Origin: Anaeromyxobacter_A sp035538735
Lineage (GTDB): Bacteria > Myxococcota > Myxococcia > Myxococcales > Anaeromyxobacteraceae
DNA: 34,542 nt
NCBI GenBank assembly: GCA_035538735.1
Contig: DATLJU010000255.1
Coordinates: 1 to 34,542 of the forward strand
Direction: 5' to 3'
The notes below the pieces were generated by a model that searched no databases, was not told the DNA's origin, and saw nothing but the letters and a program-made list of their open reading frames with translations. The number at the start of each line of letters is the position of its first letter. The first letter of the stretch is position 1. Both the position numbers and the translations under genes were made by a program. Below are positions 8,691-16,487 of the stretch, one piece after another.

Positions 8691-10204
8691 CAGAACCCCC
8701 ACAGCGCGAGGAGCGAGAGCGAGACGGCCGGGCCCACGGAGAGGCTGTCGTTGATGCGCAGGCCCTGCACGCCCAGGCCGAGGTCGAGGCCGATGCGGAG
8801 CGGGCCGACCGGCGCGGTCGCCATCGCGGCCGCGCCCATCGTGAGCACGCCCGACCCGAAGCTCTTCCGGTTCGAGGAGAGCCGCTGCCAGGCGTACCCG
8901 AAGCCCAGCTGCGGCCCCACCTCGACGAGGATGCGCGACGCATTGAGCGGATACAGCCCGGCCACCGCGCCGCCCACGTACCACGCGTCGTAGTGCAGGC
9001 CCGCGTCGTCCACCGACTTGCCGAGGTAGTCGAGGCGGATGCGCAGCCCGAACGGCCCGAACTCCTTCCGGACGCCGACGTCGAAGGAAGGCGCGACGCC
9101 GAAGTTCGACAGCGCGAGCGTGCCCACCCCGGCGCCCGCGAAGAGGAGACCCGGCTTCGGACCGCCCTTCGATCGCGCCAGCTCGTACCGGGTCGGGGAG
9201 AGCGGCGGCAACTGCTGCGTCGCGCCCCGCTCGAGGTCGAGGTCGGCGCCGGCCCGACCCTCCGGGGAGCGCCGCTCGACCCGGTAGTGGCCGGCGGGCA
9301 GCGCGAGCGTGATGGGGCGCTCGCGCCCCGCCACCTCGGCGAGGATCGACATCGGCCCGCGGACGGTGAACGCCGCGCCCGGATCGCGCGGCAGCGTCAG
9401 CCTCGCGTCGGCGCGGCGCAGGTCCGAGAGCACCACGTCGCCCCGGCCGGACATCTTCATCTCGTAGGTGGCGTGCTGCGCGCCGGTGGCGGTGGTGACG
9501 GTGCCGGCCAGCGTCTGCGCCGCCGTGTAGCGGAACGCCTCCGCCAGCGTGACGAGCCCGTCGCCGTCGGCGTCGCCGGCGCCGCGCAGCGCCACCTCGA
9601 GGTGATGGGTGAAGAAGCTGCCGCCGATGGCGGCAGACTCCTGCGCCGCCTCGCCGACCGCGGTGGAGGCGACGAAGGCGGTCCCCCGCACCTCCTCGCC
9701 CTGGGGGAGGGGGAAGTCCAGGGCGGGCGCGGCGCTGGCGCCCTTCACCTGCGTGAGCAGGCCCGCCTCGCACGCGTCCACGATGGCGACCTTGGCGTCG
9801 GCGGAGGCGCCGGCGACGGTCGCGCGCAGCTCGTCGAACGACAGCTTCTCGTCCCCGAGCTCGAGCCCGTCCGAGCCGGCGTGGCCGGAGTAGTAGAAGA
9901 CGAGCAGCGTGTGGCGCCCGCTCCGGCGCGCGGCGGCGAGCTGCGCCTCCGTGGACCGCAGCGCGTCGCGGACCTGCGCCACGCGCGCGCCGCGCAGCAA
10001 CACCACGTGGTCCTCCGGGAAGTCGCCCAGCTCGACGAGCGTGTGGCTAAAGCGCTCGGCGTCCTTCTCGGCGTACCAGAGCCGCGGCCTCCCCGCGCCG
10101 CCGTCGTTCGAGCCCACCAGCACCGCGTACCGCCCCGGCTCGGCCGATGCGGCGGCGGGCGCGAGGAGCGCGAGGGAGACCGCGGCGGCGGTGAGCGCGA
10201 TCAC
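8690..10204 (-). CDS. Exported caspase-like (peptidase C14) protein with C-terminal barrel-like domain
   Basis: A 504-residue protein starting at GTG 10204, which overlaps the anti-sigma stop in a GTGA. A signal peptide (IALTAAAVSLALLAPAAASA) is followed by a p20-like caspase fold: RYAVLVGSNDGG opens it, catalytic His about 108 lies in YYSGHAG and catalytic Cys about 145 in IVDACEAG. DADGDGLVTLAE (about 211-222) has the exact spacing of an EF-hand calcium loop. A PEGA-like beta segment follows (AGHYRVERRSPEG). The last 160 residues alternate in the manner of beta strands, are glycine-rich and end in aromatic Phe, as outer-membrane barrels do. This suggests a periplasmic protease-like domain tethered to the outer membrane. 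Caspase-family fold and catalytic dyad are seen; proteolysis and the barrel are inferred. Confidence 0.82.
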   Translation of the reverse strand: MIALTAAAVSLALLAPAAASAEPGRYAVLVGSNDGGAGRPRLWYAEKDAERFSHTLVELGDFPEDHVVLLRGARVAQVRDALRSTEAQLAAARRSGRHTLLVFYYSGHAGSDGLELGDEKLSFDELRATVAGASADAKVAIVDACEAGLLTQVKGASAAPALDFPLPQGEEVRGTAFVASTAVGEAAQESAAIGGSFFTHHLEVALRGAGDADGDGLVTLAEAFRYTAAQTLAGTVTTATGAQHATYEMKMSGRGDVVLSDLRRADARLTLPRDPGAAFTVRGPMSILAEVAGRERPITLALPAGHYRVERRSPEGRAGADLDLERGATQQLPPLSPTRYELARSKGGPKPGLLFAGAGVGTLALSNFGVAPSFDVGVRKEFGPFGLRIRLDYLGKSVDDAGLHYDAWYVGGAVAGLYPLNASRILVEVGPQLGFGYAWQRLSSNRKSFGSGVLTMGAAAMATAPVGPLRIGLDLGLGVQGLRINDSLSVGPAVSLSLLALWGF

Positions 10205-10935
10205 GAGCGTTTCTCGAGCAGCAACGTCGCCTGCGCCGCCTCGGAAGGCAGTCCTGGGAGCGCACGGGCGGCGCGCACCGCCTCCGCGCCGCCGCCGGCA
10301 GCGGCGCGGACGGCGCGCTCGACCTCCGCGTAGGGGAGCGGCCGCGGCGAGCACACGGCGTACACGCGCTCGGGGCCGGCGCGGCCGTCGAGGCGAGCGC
10401 CGCCGGGGAGCGTCGTCGCCTCGCCCAGCTCGCCCGCCGCGTCTCCCTCCGCAGGATAGAGCCGCGAGACCTGGCCGGAGGCGTCGACCGACAGGATCCA
10501 GAGCCCACACGCGCGCGCCGGGCGCACCTGGAACCGGACGTTCGCGGCGGCGTCCACCGCTTCGCCGTCGCGCGCGGCGTGGGCGCCGTCCGGCGTCTGC
10601 ACGTAGACCGCGAGGGCGAGCGCTCCACCCTTGAGCCCCACGTAGTCGGGCGCCGGACGCGACGCCAGGAACACGATGACGGCCGCCGCCGCCGCCGACA
10701 GGGGGGCGATCAAGAGCCCCCACCGGCGCCGCAGGTGGATGACCGCGGGCCGGGACCGCGCCACCACCTCGCCCACCGTCGCGGGGAACACCTCGCGCCG
10801 GAACGTCTCGCCCTCGCGCTCCATCTCCTCGAGCCTCCCCGCGCAGAGCGGGCACTCTGCGAGGTGTGCCGTCACGGCCGGAACCTCGCCGAGGAGATGG
10901 CGCTCGAGCTCGAGGTCGGAAGGGCACCGCCTCAC
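10201..10935 (-). CDS. Membrane anti-sigma factor with zinc-finger head and DUF4384-like tail
   Basis: A 244-residue single-pass membrane protein. The first 40 residues hold the zinc-binding anti-sigma motif His24-x3-Cys28-x2-Cys31 (HLAECPLC), with Cys4 and His13 nearby. A transmembrane helix spans about 72-92. The outside part contains GLWILSVDASGQVSRLYP and later GPERVYAVCSPRPLP, which resembles DUF4384, a domain often found with caspase-fold proteins. It starts at GTG 10935, overlapping the sigma stop in a GTGA, and overlaps the caspase start in the same way. It probably holds the sigma factor inactive until an envelope signal arrives. The anti-sigma role is inferred from motif and position. 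Confidence 0.8.
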   Translation of the reverse strand: MRRCPSDLELERHLLGEVPAVTAHLAECPLCAGRLEEMEREGETFRREVFPATVGEVVARSRPAVIHLRRRWGLLIAPLSAAAAAVIVFLASRPAPDYVGLKGGALALAVYVQTPDGAHAARDGEAVDAAANVRFQVRPARACGLWILSVDASGQVSRLYPAEGDAAGELGEATTLPGGARLDGRAGPERVYAVCSPRPLPYAEVERAVRAAAGGGAEAVRAARALPGLPSEAAQATLLLEKRS

Positions 10936-11438
10936 GGCTCGGCTCCCGCGAGGAGCGCCCTCGCCCGCGCCAGGAACCGGGTCAGCTTACGGTGGACGGT
11001 CCGGCGCGAGATCCCCAGCGCCGCCGCCAGCTCCTCGTGCTCCATGCCATCGACGAGCACCCCCACCGCGACCGCCTGCGTCTGCGAGTCGAAGCGCGCC
11101 AGCACCTCGCGCGCGAGCCGCCGCTCCGGGTAGGGGTGCAGCGCCGCCGGCGCGAGCTCGAGCGCGTCGTCGCCCCGCTGCTCGCCGCGCCGGCGCGCGT
11201 CGCGCCGGAGGTTCAGGCAGTGATTCGTCGCGACGCGGTAGATCCAGGGCAGCGCCGTGTCGCGGGCCGCGAGCTTCCCGATGTCGCGCAAGAGCTTCAC
11301 GAACACCTCCTGCGTCGCGTCGCGCGCGGCCTCGCTGTCGCGCAGCAAGCGCAGGCAGCGGCGGTACACGGCTGGCCCGTACTCGCGGTACAGGCTGACC
11401 ACCTGCTGCTCGTGGCTGGACGCGCGCGCTGCTTGCAT
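10932..11438 (-). CDS. ECF-family RNA polymerase sigma factor, first gene of the caspase operon
   Basis: A 168-residue sigma-70 of the extracytoplasmic-function group. Region 2 shows YRRCLRLLRDSEAARDATQ followed by EVFVKLLRD, then LPWIYRVATNHCLNLRRD. Region 4 shows HEELAAALGISRRTVHRKL, a helix-turn-helix for the -35 element. There is no sigma region 1.1 or 3. ATG at 11438 was chosen because region 2 begins soon after. It heads a four-gene overlapping operon and faces a second ECF gene (11706) across 267 nt. An ECF-type promoter for itself is not convincing in that gap. Confidence 0.9.
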   Translation of the reverse strand: MQAARASSHEQQVVSLYREYGPAVYRRCLRLLRDSEAARDATQEVFVKLLRDIGKLAARDTALPWIYRVATNHCLNLRRDARRRGEQRGDDALELAPAALHPYPERRLAREVLARFDSQTQAVAVGVLVDGMEHEELAAALGISRRTVHRKLTRFLARARALLAGAEP

Positions 11439-11655
11439 CCCCGGTGCGACGACCTCCGCCGTGAGGTTCGATTCTTTCTTTTACGGCCCGGACCGGGCGT
11501 GCGCGCGTCCGGTCGGGTCGTCCAGGGCGTCCAACGTCTCCACACCCGAGCCCGGCGCGGTGGGACAGCCGGCGCGCCAGGCGCGAGGGCGCGTCCCCGA
11601 CGGGCTCCTTCACACGCTGGTTCGTTCGATGGTGGACGCGAGACCCGCGTGACAT

Positions 11656-11681
11656 GAAACGGACGCGGCCGGGCCGACGTC
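11656..11681 (+). promoter_or_regulatory. Candidate ECF-type promoter GAAAC-N17-CGTC
   Basis: GAAAC at 11656-11660 and CGTC at 11678-11681 are separated by exactly 17 nt, the layout of many ECF promoters (AAC-type -35, CGTC-type -10). It ends 24 nt before the ATG at 11706, a suitable leader length, so the sigma factor may drive its own gene. Confidence 0.5.
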
Positions 11682-11705
11682 CATCAACACGTGGAGGCGC
11701 ACGGC

Positions 11706-12398
11706 ATGGAACGAACGCGGACGGTGCCACGGTGGGGGACCAGCCCGGCGACGGGCGGCGGGAGCACCCTGCCGGATGGCGAGCTGGTGAGGAGAGTAGT
11801 GGCGGGCGACCGCGCGTCGTTCGAGATCCTGATGCATCGCCACAACGCGCGCGTCTACCACGCGATCCGCTCCATCCTGCGCGACGAGGCGGAGGTCGAG
11901 GACGCGATGCAGCAGACGTACCTCCTCGCCTACGCCCACCTGTCTGAGTTCGTGGGCGCCTCCTCGTTCTCCACCTGGCTGACGCGCATCGCCCTCCACG
12001 AGGCGCTCGGGCGCGCGCGCCGGCCCGTGCGCCTCGTCCCGGTGGGCGAGGCCGAGCTGCCGGAGGACACCGTGACGCCGCCACCCGAGAGCCCGGAAGA
12101 CCGCGCCGCTTCCGCCGAGGCGGTGCGCTACCTCGAGCGCGGCATCGACCGCCTCCCCGCCCTCTATCGGACGGTCGTCATCCTGCGCGACATCGATCAG
12201 CTCACCACCTCCGAGACCGCCGAGACGCTGGGCGTCACGGAGGAGACGGTGCGCATCCGCCTCCACCGCGCCCGCCTTTCGCTGAGGCGCGCGATGTCGG
12301 AGGACCTGGCGCGCGAGGCGTCGCGCGCCTTCCCGTTCTTCGCGCCGCGCTGCGACCGCGTCGTCGCGCGCGTCATGGCCGCCCTGCCCCCGGAATGA
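11706..12398 (+). CDS. ECF-family RNA polymerase sigma factor (RpoE-like)
   Basis: A 230-residue ECF sigma factor. Region 2 contains FEILMHRHNARVYHAIRSIL, then DEAEVEDAMQQTYLLAYAHL and FSTWLTRIALHEAL. Region 4 has LPALYRTVVILRDIDQLT, then SETAETLGVTEETVRIRLH and RARLSLRR. I chose ATG 11706 over GTG 11691 because GGAGG (11693-11697) lies 8 nt ahead. A tail of about 30 residues after region 4 (ending FFAPRCDRVVARVMAALPPE) is longer than usual and might sense or bind a partner; its single Cys is in that tail. No zinc-finger anti-sigma follows it. The next gene is a membrane protein 93 nt downstream. Confidence 0.9.
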   Translation: MERTRTVPRWGTSPATGGGSTLPDGELVRRVVAGDRASFEILMHRHNARVYHAIRSILRDEAEVEDAMQQTYLLAYAHLSEFVGASSFSTWLTRIALHEALGRARRPVRLVPVGEAELPEDTVTPPPESPEDRAASAEAVRYLERGIDRLPALYRTVVILRDIDQLTTSETAETLGVTEETVRIRLHRARLSLRRAMSEDLAREASRAFPFFAPRCDRVVARVMAALPPE

Positions 12399-12491
12399 GT
12401 GAATCTCCCACAGTCACACGGGTCCCTCCCCAACTGGTCAATCCCATGCGGCCCTCGGCGGGTGTGAAACGTCCTGACGGAGGGATCCAGC

Positions 12492-13157
12492 ATGCTTGCG
12501 CTCGCGCTCACGCTCGCCGTCACGCTCGCCCCACCTGCCGGTGGAACGGCGTCACCCGGCGAGAGCGGGGAGCCAGCGGCCCAGCCCGCGGAGGAGGCGC
12601 CGAAGAAGCCCGAGGGTCCGCCGGAGAAGGAGCAACCCAAGGCCGAGCCGGGCCAGGAAGGGCTCGGGTTCGAGCTCCTGCCTCCACCGAAGGAGAAGGG
12701 GAACCCCGAGCTCGAGCGGCAGGTGAAGACGCGACGCCAGATGCTCGAGCTGCACCAGGCGGCCGGCTTCGCCACCTGGGCGGCGCTCACCGCCACCGTC
12801 ATCGTCGGGCAGCTCAACTTCAACGACCGCTTCCGAGGGGGCGGAGACACCGGCAAGTACAACACCTGGCACGTCGGCCTCGCCGCCGGCACGAGCGCGC
12901 TCTTCGCCGGCACCGGGCTGCTGGCGCTGCTCGCGCCGAAGCCCTACCCCACCCCGGGACGGCTCGACACCGCGACCCTCCACAAGATCCTGATGGGGGC
13001 CGCCACGGCGGGGATGGTGACGCAGATCGTCCTCGGGGTCGTCGCGCGCGGCCAGACCGGCAGCACGTCCGAGCGCTCCATCGCCACCGCCCACCAGATC
13101 ATCGGTTACACCACGCTCGGCATCTATAGCGCCGGTATGGTCGTGTTCGTGTTCTGA
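12492..13157 (+). CDS. Four-helix membrane protein with one His per helix, cytochrome b561-like
   Basis: A 221-residue protein. An N-terminal hydrophobic segment (1-20) is followed by a Pro/Glu/Lys-rich linker to about 80. Four transmembrane helices then start near 88, 127, 164 and 200, each with a histidine at or near its start: His88 (ELHQAAGF), His127 (NTWHVGL), His164 (ATLHKILM) and His201 (TAHQIIGY). Four helices with a His each is how b561-type proteins bind haem, though in classical b561 the His pairs sit at defined depths I cannot verify. GGAGG (12479-12483) precedes ATG by 8 nt. The next gene, 8 nt on, is YceI-like; in E. coli a b561 protein (YceJ) is encoded beside YceI, which supports the reading. 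Confidence 0.65.
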   Translation: MLALALTLAVTLAPPAGGTASPGESGEPAAQPAEEAPKKPEGPPEKEQPKAEPGQEGLGFELLPPPKEKGNPELERQVKTRRQMLELHQAAGFATWAALTATVIVGQLNFNDRFRGGGDTGKYNTWHVGLAAGTSALFAGTGLLALLAPKPYPTPGRLDTATLHKILMGAATAGMVTQIVLGVVARGQTGSTSERSIATAHQIIGYTTLGIYSAGMVVFVF

Positions 13158-13165
13158 GGTCCGTC

Positions 13166-13714
13166 ATGCTCGTCCGACTCCTCGCTGTCCTCCTGCTCGC
13201 CGCGCCCGCAGCCGGCCCGCGGACGTTCGACGTGCTGCCCGGCAGCACGCTGACCTACCGCCTCGTGCATAAGTTCCACACCGTGACTGGCGTCTCCCGC
13301 TCGGTCGAGGGCAAGGCGCGGCTGCTCCCCGACGGCACGGTGCAAGTCGCGGTGCGCGCGCCCCTCGACTCGTTCGACTCGGGCAACTCGAACCGCGACG
13401 CGCACATGCGCGAGGCGACCGGGTCCGGGACGAACCCCTATGTCGCGTTCAAGGGGGTCGGGCGGATGAACCCGCCCGACCACTACCCGGCGGACGAGAA
13501 GGTGTCGCTCCGCGGCGAGCTGACGCTCAAGACGACGAAACCGGTGGAGGTCCCGACCGAGGTCCGGTTCGAGTCGCCCGACCGAGCGTCGGTGAAGACC
13601 ACCTTCCCGGTGAGCCTGGAGGAGCACGGGGTGGAGCGGCCCTCGCTCATGTTCGTCAAGGTGGACGACAAGATCGAGATCGACGCGCAGCTCACGCTCG
13701 GAGCCGCGCCGTGA
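13166..13714 (+). CDS. YceI-like periplasmic protein
   Basis: A 182-residue protein: signal peptide MLVRLLAVLLLAAPAAG, then a beta-rich domain of the YceI (lipocalin-like) family. Features are YRLVHKFHTVTGVSRSVEGK near the front, NRDAHMREATGSGTNPYVAF in the middle (the family's N-R-D/M-H region before the change in strand direction) and KVDDKIEIDAQLTLGA at the end. YceI proteins bind isoprenoid-type lipids such as quinones or polyisoprenoids in the periplasm. Its end overlaps the Rieske gene (GTGA), so the two are coupled. With a b561-like partner upstream, quinone carriage or sensing is a reasonable inference. Confidence 0.85.
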   Translation: MLVRLLAVLLLAAPAAGPRTFDVLPGSTLTYRLVHKFHTVTGVSRSVEGKARLLPDGTVQVAVRAPLDSFDSGNSNRDAHMREATGSGTNPYVAFKGVGRMNPPDHYPADEKVSLRGELTLKTTKPVEVPTEVRFESPDRASVKTTFPVSLEEHGVERPSLMFVKVDDKIEIDAQLTLGAAP

Positions 13715-14178
13715 GCAGCACGCGGCGCGACTTCCTCCGCTGCGCGGCCTGCGGGGGCGCCGCGGCCGCCGTGGCGGCGCTCGGCGGCTGCGCTCCGGGT
13801 GTCGACCCGGCGCCGCTGGTCGACGTCCCCGCACCGGTGAACGGCCGGGTGACGCTGGCGATCGGCAGCTACCCCCAGCTGAACCAGACCCACGGCGCAG
13901 CGCGCATCCAGGGGCCGGGGATCTCCCCGCCCATCCTTCTCGTGCGCCGGCCGGACGGCGGGTTCGCCGCCCTGTCGAGCATCTGCACGCACAAGAGTTG
14001 CCCGCTCGGCACGGAGGGCTTCGAGGTCGTCTGCCCGTGCCACGCCTCGCGCTTCGACCTCCAGGGCAACGTCACGCACCCGCCGGCGCCTGTCTCGCTC
14101 TTCGCCTATTCGTCGACCTTCGACCCGGCGACGGGCGAGCTCACCGTCGAGCTGTTGAGCACCGCCGGGGTGCCCTGA
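13711..14178 (+). CDS. Tat-exported Rieske [2Fe-2S] lipoprotein
   Basis: A 155-residue protein starting at GTG 13711, overlapping the YceI stop. The leader has a twin-arginine motif (STRRDFLR) and a lipobox-like LGGC with Cys27, so it is probably folded with its cluster, exported by Tat and lipid-anchored. The Rieske motifs are complete: CTHKSCPLG (Cys92, His94, Cys97) and CPCHASRFD (Cys108, Cys110, His111). Two Cys and two His bind the cluster, and Cys97-Cys110 can form the usual disulfide, a sign of a high-potential cluster. There is no cytochrome b/c1 gene, so it is not part of a standard bc1 operon. It is the last gene of the apparent redox module. Confidence 0.9.
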   Translation: MSSTRRDFLRCAACGGAAAAVAALGGCAPGVDPAPLVDVPAPVNGRVTLAIGSYPQLNQTHGAARIQGPGISPPILLVRRPDGGFAALSSICTHKSCPLGTEGFEVVCPCHASRFDLQGNVTHPPAPVSLFAYSSTFDPATGELTVELLSTAGVP

Positions 14179-14286
14179 ACGAGCCAGCTCGATTCTCGAA
14201 CACGTGAGCGCACCAAGCACGGCGAGTGATCACGACATCTATGGGACGTGCGGACACGGGCCGAATTCGACCAGACACGCGAGGTG

Positions 14287-15561
14287 ATGAGGGCGACCGG
14301 GCCGAGGTGGGCGGCGCTCCTGCTGGCGTTGGGCGCCTGCGCCGACGAGGCGGGCGCCCCCACGCTCCACTGGTACGTGAACCCCGATAACGGCGGGCAG
14401 GCGCGCCTCGCCGCCCGGTGCAGCGCCGCCGCCGGCGCTCGCTACAGCATCGAGACGCTGCCGCTCCCGGCCGACGCGAGCCAGCAGCGCGAGCAACTGG
14501 TGCGCCGGCTGGCCGCCCGCGACGGGTCGATCGACCTCATGAGCGTCGACGTGCCCTTCGTGCCCGAGCTGGCGACCGCAGGCTTTCTCCGCCCCTTCAC
14601 GCAAGCCGAGGCGGCGCCCTTCACGCACGGTGTCCTGCGCGGTGCGCTCGAGTCCGCCACCTGGCGCGGCAAGCTGGTGGCGGCGCCCTTCACCGCCAGC
14701 TCCCAGCTCCTCTGGTACCGGCGCTCGGTCGCGGCGCGCGCACGGCTGCCCATCGCGGCGCGGCCGGTCACATGGGACGAGCTCCTGGCCGCGGCGGAGC
14801 GGACGGGCACCACCGTCGAGGTGCAGGCGAACCGGTACGAGGGCTACATGGTGTGGATCTCGGCGCTCGTCGCCTCGGCCGGCGGCTCGATCCTGGCCGA
14901 TCCGGAGGCGGGCAAGGCGGCGCGGCCGGCCATCGACGGCGCCGCCGGCCGGCGGGCGGCCGCGGTGATCCGTGCGCTGGCGCGCTCGCCGGCAGCCGAT
15001 CCGGCGCTCTCCACCGCCGACGAAGAAGCGACCCGCGCCGCCTTCCAGGGCCGCCGCGGCGGGTTCATGGTCAACTGGCCGTACGTGTACGGCGCGGCGC
15101 AGGCCGCGGTCGGGGCGGGCGCGCTCGACCACGCCGTGCTGGAGGACATCGGATGGGCGCGCTACCCGCGCGTGCTCCCCGACGCGCCGAGCCGGCCGCC
15201 GCTGGGCGGGATCGACCTCGCCGTCGGCGCGTTCACCCGTCACCCGGCGCTCGCGGTGGAGGCGGCGCGCTGCCTCACCTCGCTGGAGAGCCAGACCGTC
15301 TACATGCTGGACGCCCGCAACCCCGCGGCGCGGGCGGCGGTGTACGAGGATCGCGAGGTGAGACGGGTCTTCCCCATGGCGGACCTCATCCGCCAGTCGA
15401 TCGACGAGGCGGCGCCGCGGCCGAGGACGCCCTACTACACCGACGTGAGCACGTCGGTGGTGCGCACCTTCCATCCGCCGCGCGCCGTCGATCCCGAGCG
15501 CACCCCGGCCGCCGCGGCGCGGCTCATCGTGGACGTGCTCGACGACCGCGTGCTGCTGTGA
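14287..15561 (+). CDS. Sugar ABC transporter substrate-binding lipoprotein (family 1)
   Basis: About 424 residues. A hydrophobic leader (GPRWAALLLALGAC) ends in a lipobox, so it is lipid-anchored. The mature part starts LHWYVNPDNGGQ and shows the family features IDLMSVDVPFVPELATAGFL, AAPFTASSQLLWYRRS, TWDELLAAAE and the C-terminal SVVRTFHPPRAVDPERTPAAA, as in trehalose/maltose-type binding proteins. Two permeases and an ATPase follow with tight overlaps, making a full CUT1 importer. The start is uncertain: ATG 14287 gives a normal signal peptide, while GTG 14248 would add 13 residues. No sugar can be assigned. Confidence 0.85.
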   Translation: MRATGPRWAALLLALGACADEAGAPTLHWYVNPDNGGQARLAARCSAAAGARYSIETLPLPADASQQREQLVRRLAARDGSIDLMSVDVPFVPELATAGFLRPFTQAEAAPFTHGVLRGALESATWRGKLVAAPFTASSQLLWYRRSVAARARLPIAARPVTWDELLAAAERTGTTVEVQANRYEGYMVWISALVASAGGSILADPEAGKAARPAIDGAAGRRAAAVIRALARSPAADPALSTADEEATRAAFQGRRGGFMVNWPYVYGAAQAAVGAGALDHAVLEDIGWARYPRVLPDAPSRPPLGGIDLAVGAFTRHPALAVEAARCLTSLESQTVYMLDARNPAARAAVYEDREVRRVFPMADLIRQSIDEAAPRPRTPYYTDVSTSVVRTFHPPRAVDPERTPAAAARLIVDVLDDRVLL

Positions 15562-16487
15562 ACGGGCCTGGACCGTTCACCGCGAGCGGCGGTGCGCGCG
15601 GCGTACCGAAGTCCAGGGTCGAGCGTGAGCGCGAGCTGGGCTGGCTCCTCACGGCGCCGGCCTTCGCCGTCATGCTGGCCGTCACCGCCTACCCCATGTT
15701 GCGGGCGGTTTGGCTCTCCCTCTTCAGCTACCGGCTGACCGACCCGGCCGGCCGCGAGTGGGTCGGGCTGCGGAACTACGCCGTCGTGCTCGGCGACCGG
15801 CTGTGGTGGGAGGACGTCGTGACCACGGTCACCATCACGGTCGTCACGGTGGTGGTGGAGCTCGTGCTGGGGATGGCCTTCGCGCTCGTCATGCACCGCA
15901 TCGTCTTCGGGCGGCGGCTCGTCCGCACGGCGTTGCTCGTGCCGTACGGCGTGGTCACCGTCGTCTCGGGGTTCGCCTGGCGCTACGCCTTCGCGCTCGA
16001 CACTGGCTTCGTGAATCGCTGGCTCGGCCTGGGCGACCTCGCCTGGTTCGGCCTCCGGGGGACGGCGCTCCTCGCCATCTGTCTGGCGGAGATCTGGAAG
16101 ACGACCCCGTTCATGTCCCTCCTCCTCCTGGCCGGGCTGGCGCAGGTTCCGGAGGAGCTGCAGGAGGCGGCACGCATGGACGGGGCCACCGCCGGGCAGC
16201 GCTTCCTCCGCGTCACGCTCCCCGCGATGCGGTCGACCCTGCTGGTGGCGGTCCTGTTCCGCGCGCTCGACGCCTACCGGGTGTTCGACACCGTCTTCGT
16301 CATGACCGCGGGGGCGCAGCGCACCGAGACGGTCTCCTTCCTCGCCTACCGGCAGATGATCGGCCGGACCGCGCTCGGGCTCGGCTCGTCCGTCTCGGTG
16401 CTGCTCTTCCTCACCGTGGTGCTGTTCGCGGCCGGCTTCGTGAAGCTGTTCCGGCTGGAGCTGGTGCCGGCGGGAGCCGGGCGGTGA
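15558..16487 (+). CDS. Sugar ABC transporter permease 1 (MalF-type)
   Basis: A 309-residue inner-membrane permease with six predicted helices. The EAA loop that docks the ATPase is clear: EELQEAARMDGATAGQRFLR. The N-terminal helix (LLTAPAFAVMLAVTAYPMLR) and WLSLFSYRL segment are typical of CUT1 permeases. The start is GTG 15558, which overlaps the binding-protein stop (GTGA). A later start before ERELGWLLTAP cannot be excluded, since the first 20 residues are Gly/Arg-rich. It overlaps the next permease in the same GTGA way. Confidence 0.88.
   Translation: MNGPGPFTASGGARGVPKSRVERERELGWLLTAPAFAVMLAVTAYPMLRAVWLSLFSYRLTDPAGREWVGLRNYAVVLGDRLWWEDVVTTVTITVVTVVVELVLGMAFALVMHRIVFGRRLVRTALLVPYGVVTVVSGFAWRYAFALDTGFVNRWLGLGDLAWFGLRGTALLAICLAEIWKTTPFMSLLLLAGLAQVPEELQEAARMDGATAGQRFLRVTLPAMRSTLLVAVLFRALDAYRVFDTVFVMTAGAQRTETVSFLAYRQMIGRTALGLGSSVSVLLFLTVVLFAAGFVKLFRLELVPAGAGR

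Noticed and set aside
11439..11480. ECF promoter for the caspase operon (GAAC then CGTC on the minus strand)
   Set aside because: The two boxes are only 14 nt apart, too close for an ECF promoter (16-17 nt).
12461..12491. ECF promoter before the b561-like gene (GTGAAACGTC)
   Set aside because: GAAAC has no CGTC at 16-17 nt downstream, and the CGTC present has no -35 box at the right distance. The gene may be read from the sigma gene promoter.
14224..14236. GTGATCAC palindrome upstream of the sugar-binding protein gene
   Set aside because: Eight bases of perfect symmetry are too common to call an operator without a second copy.
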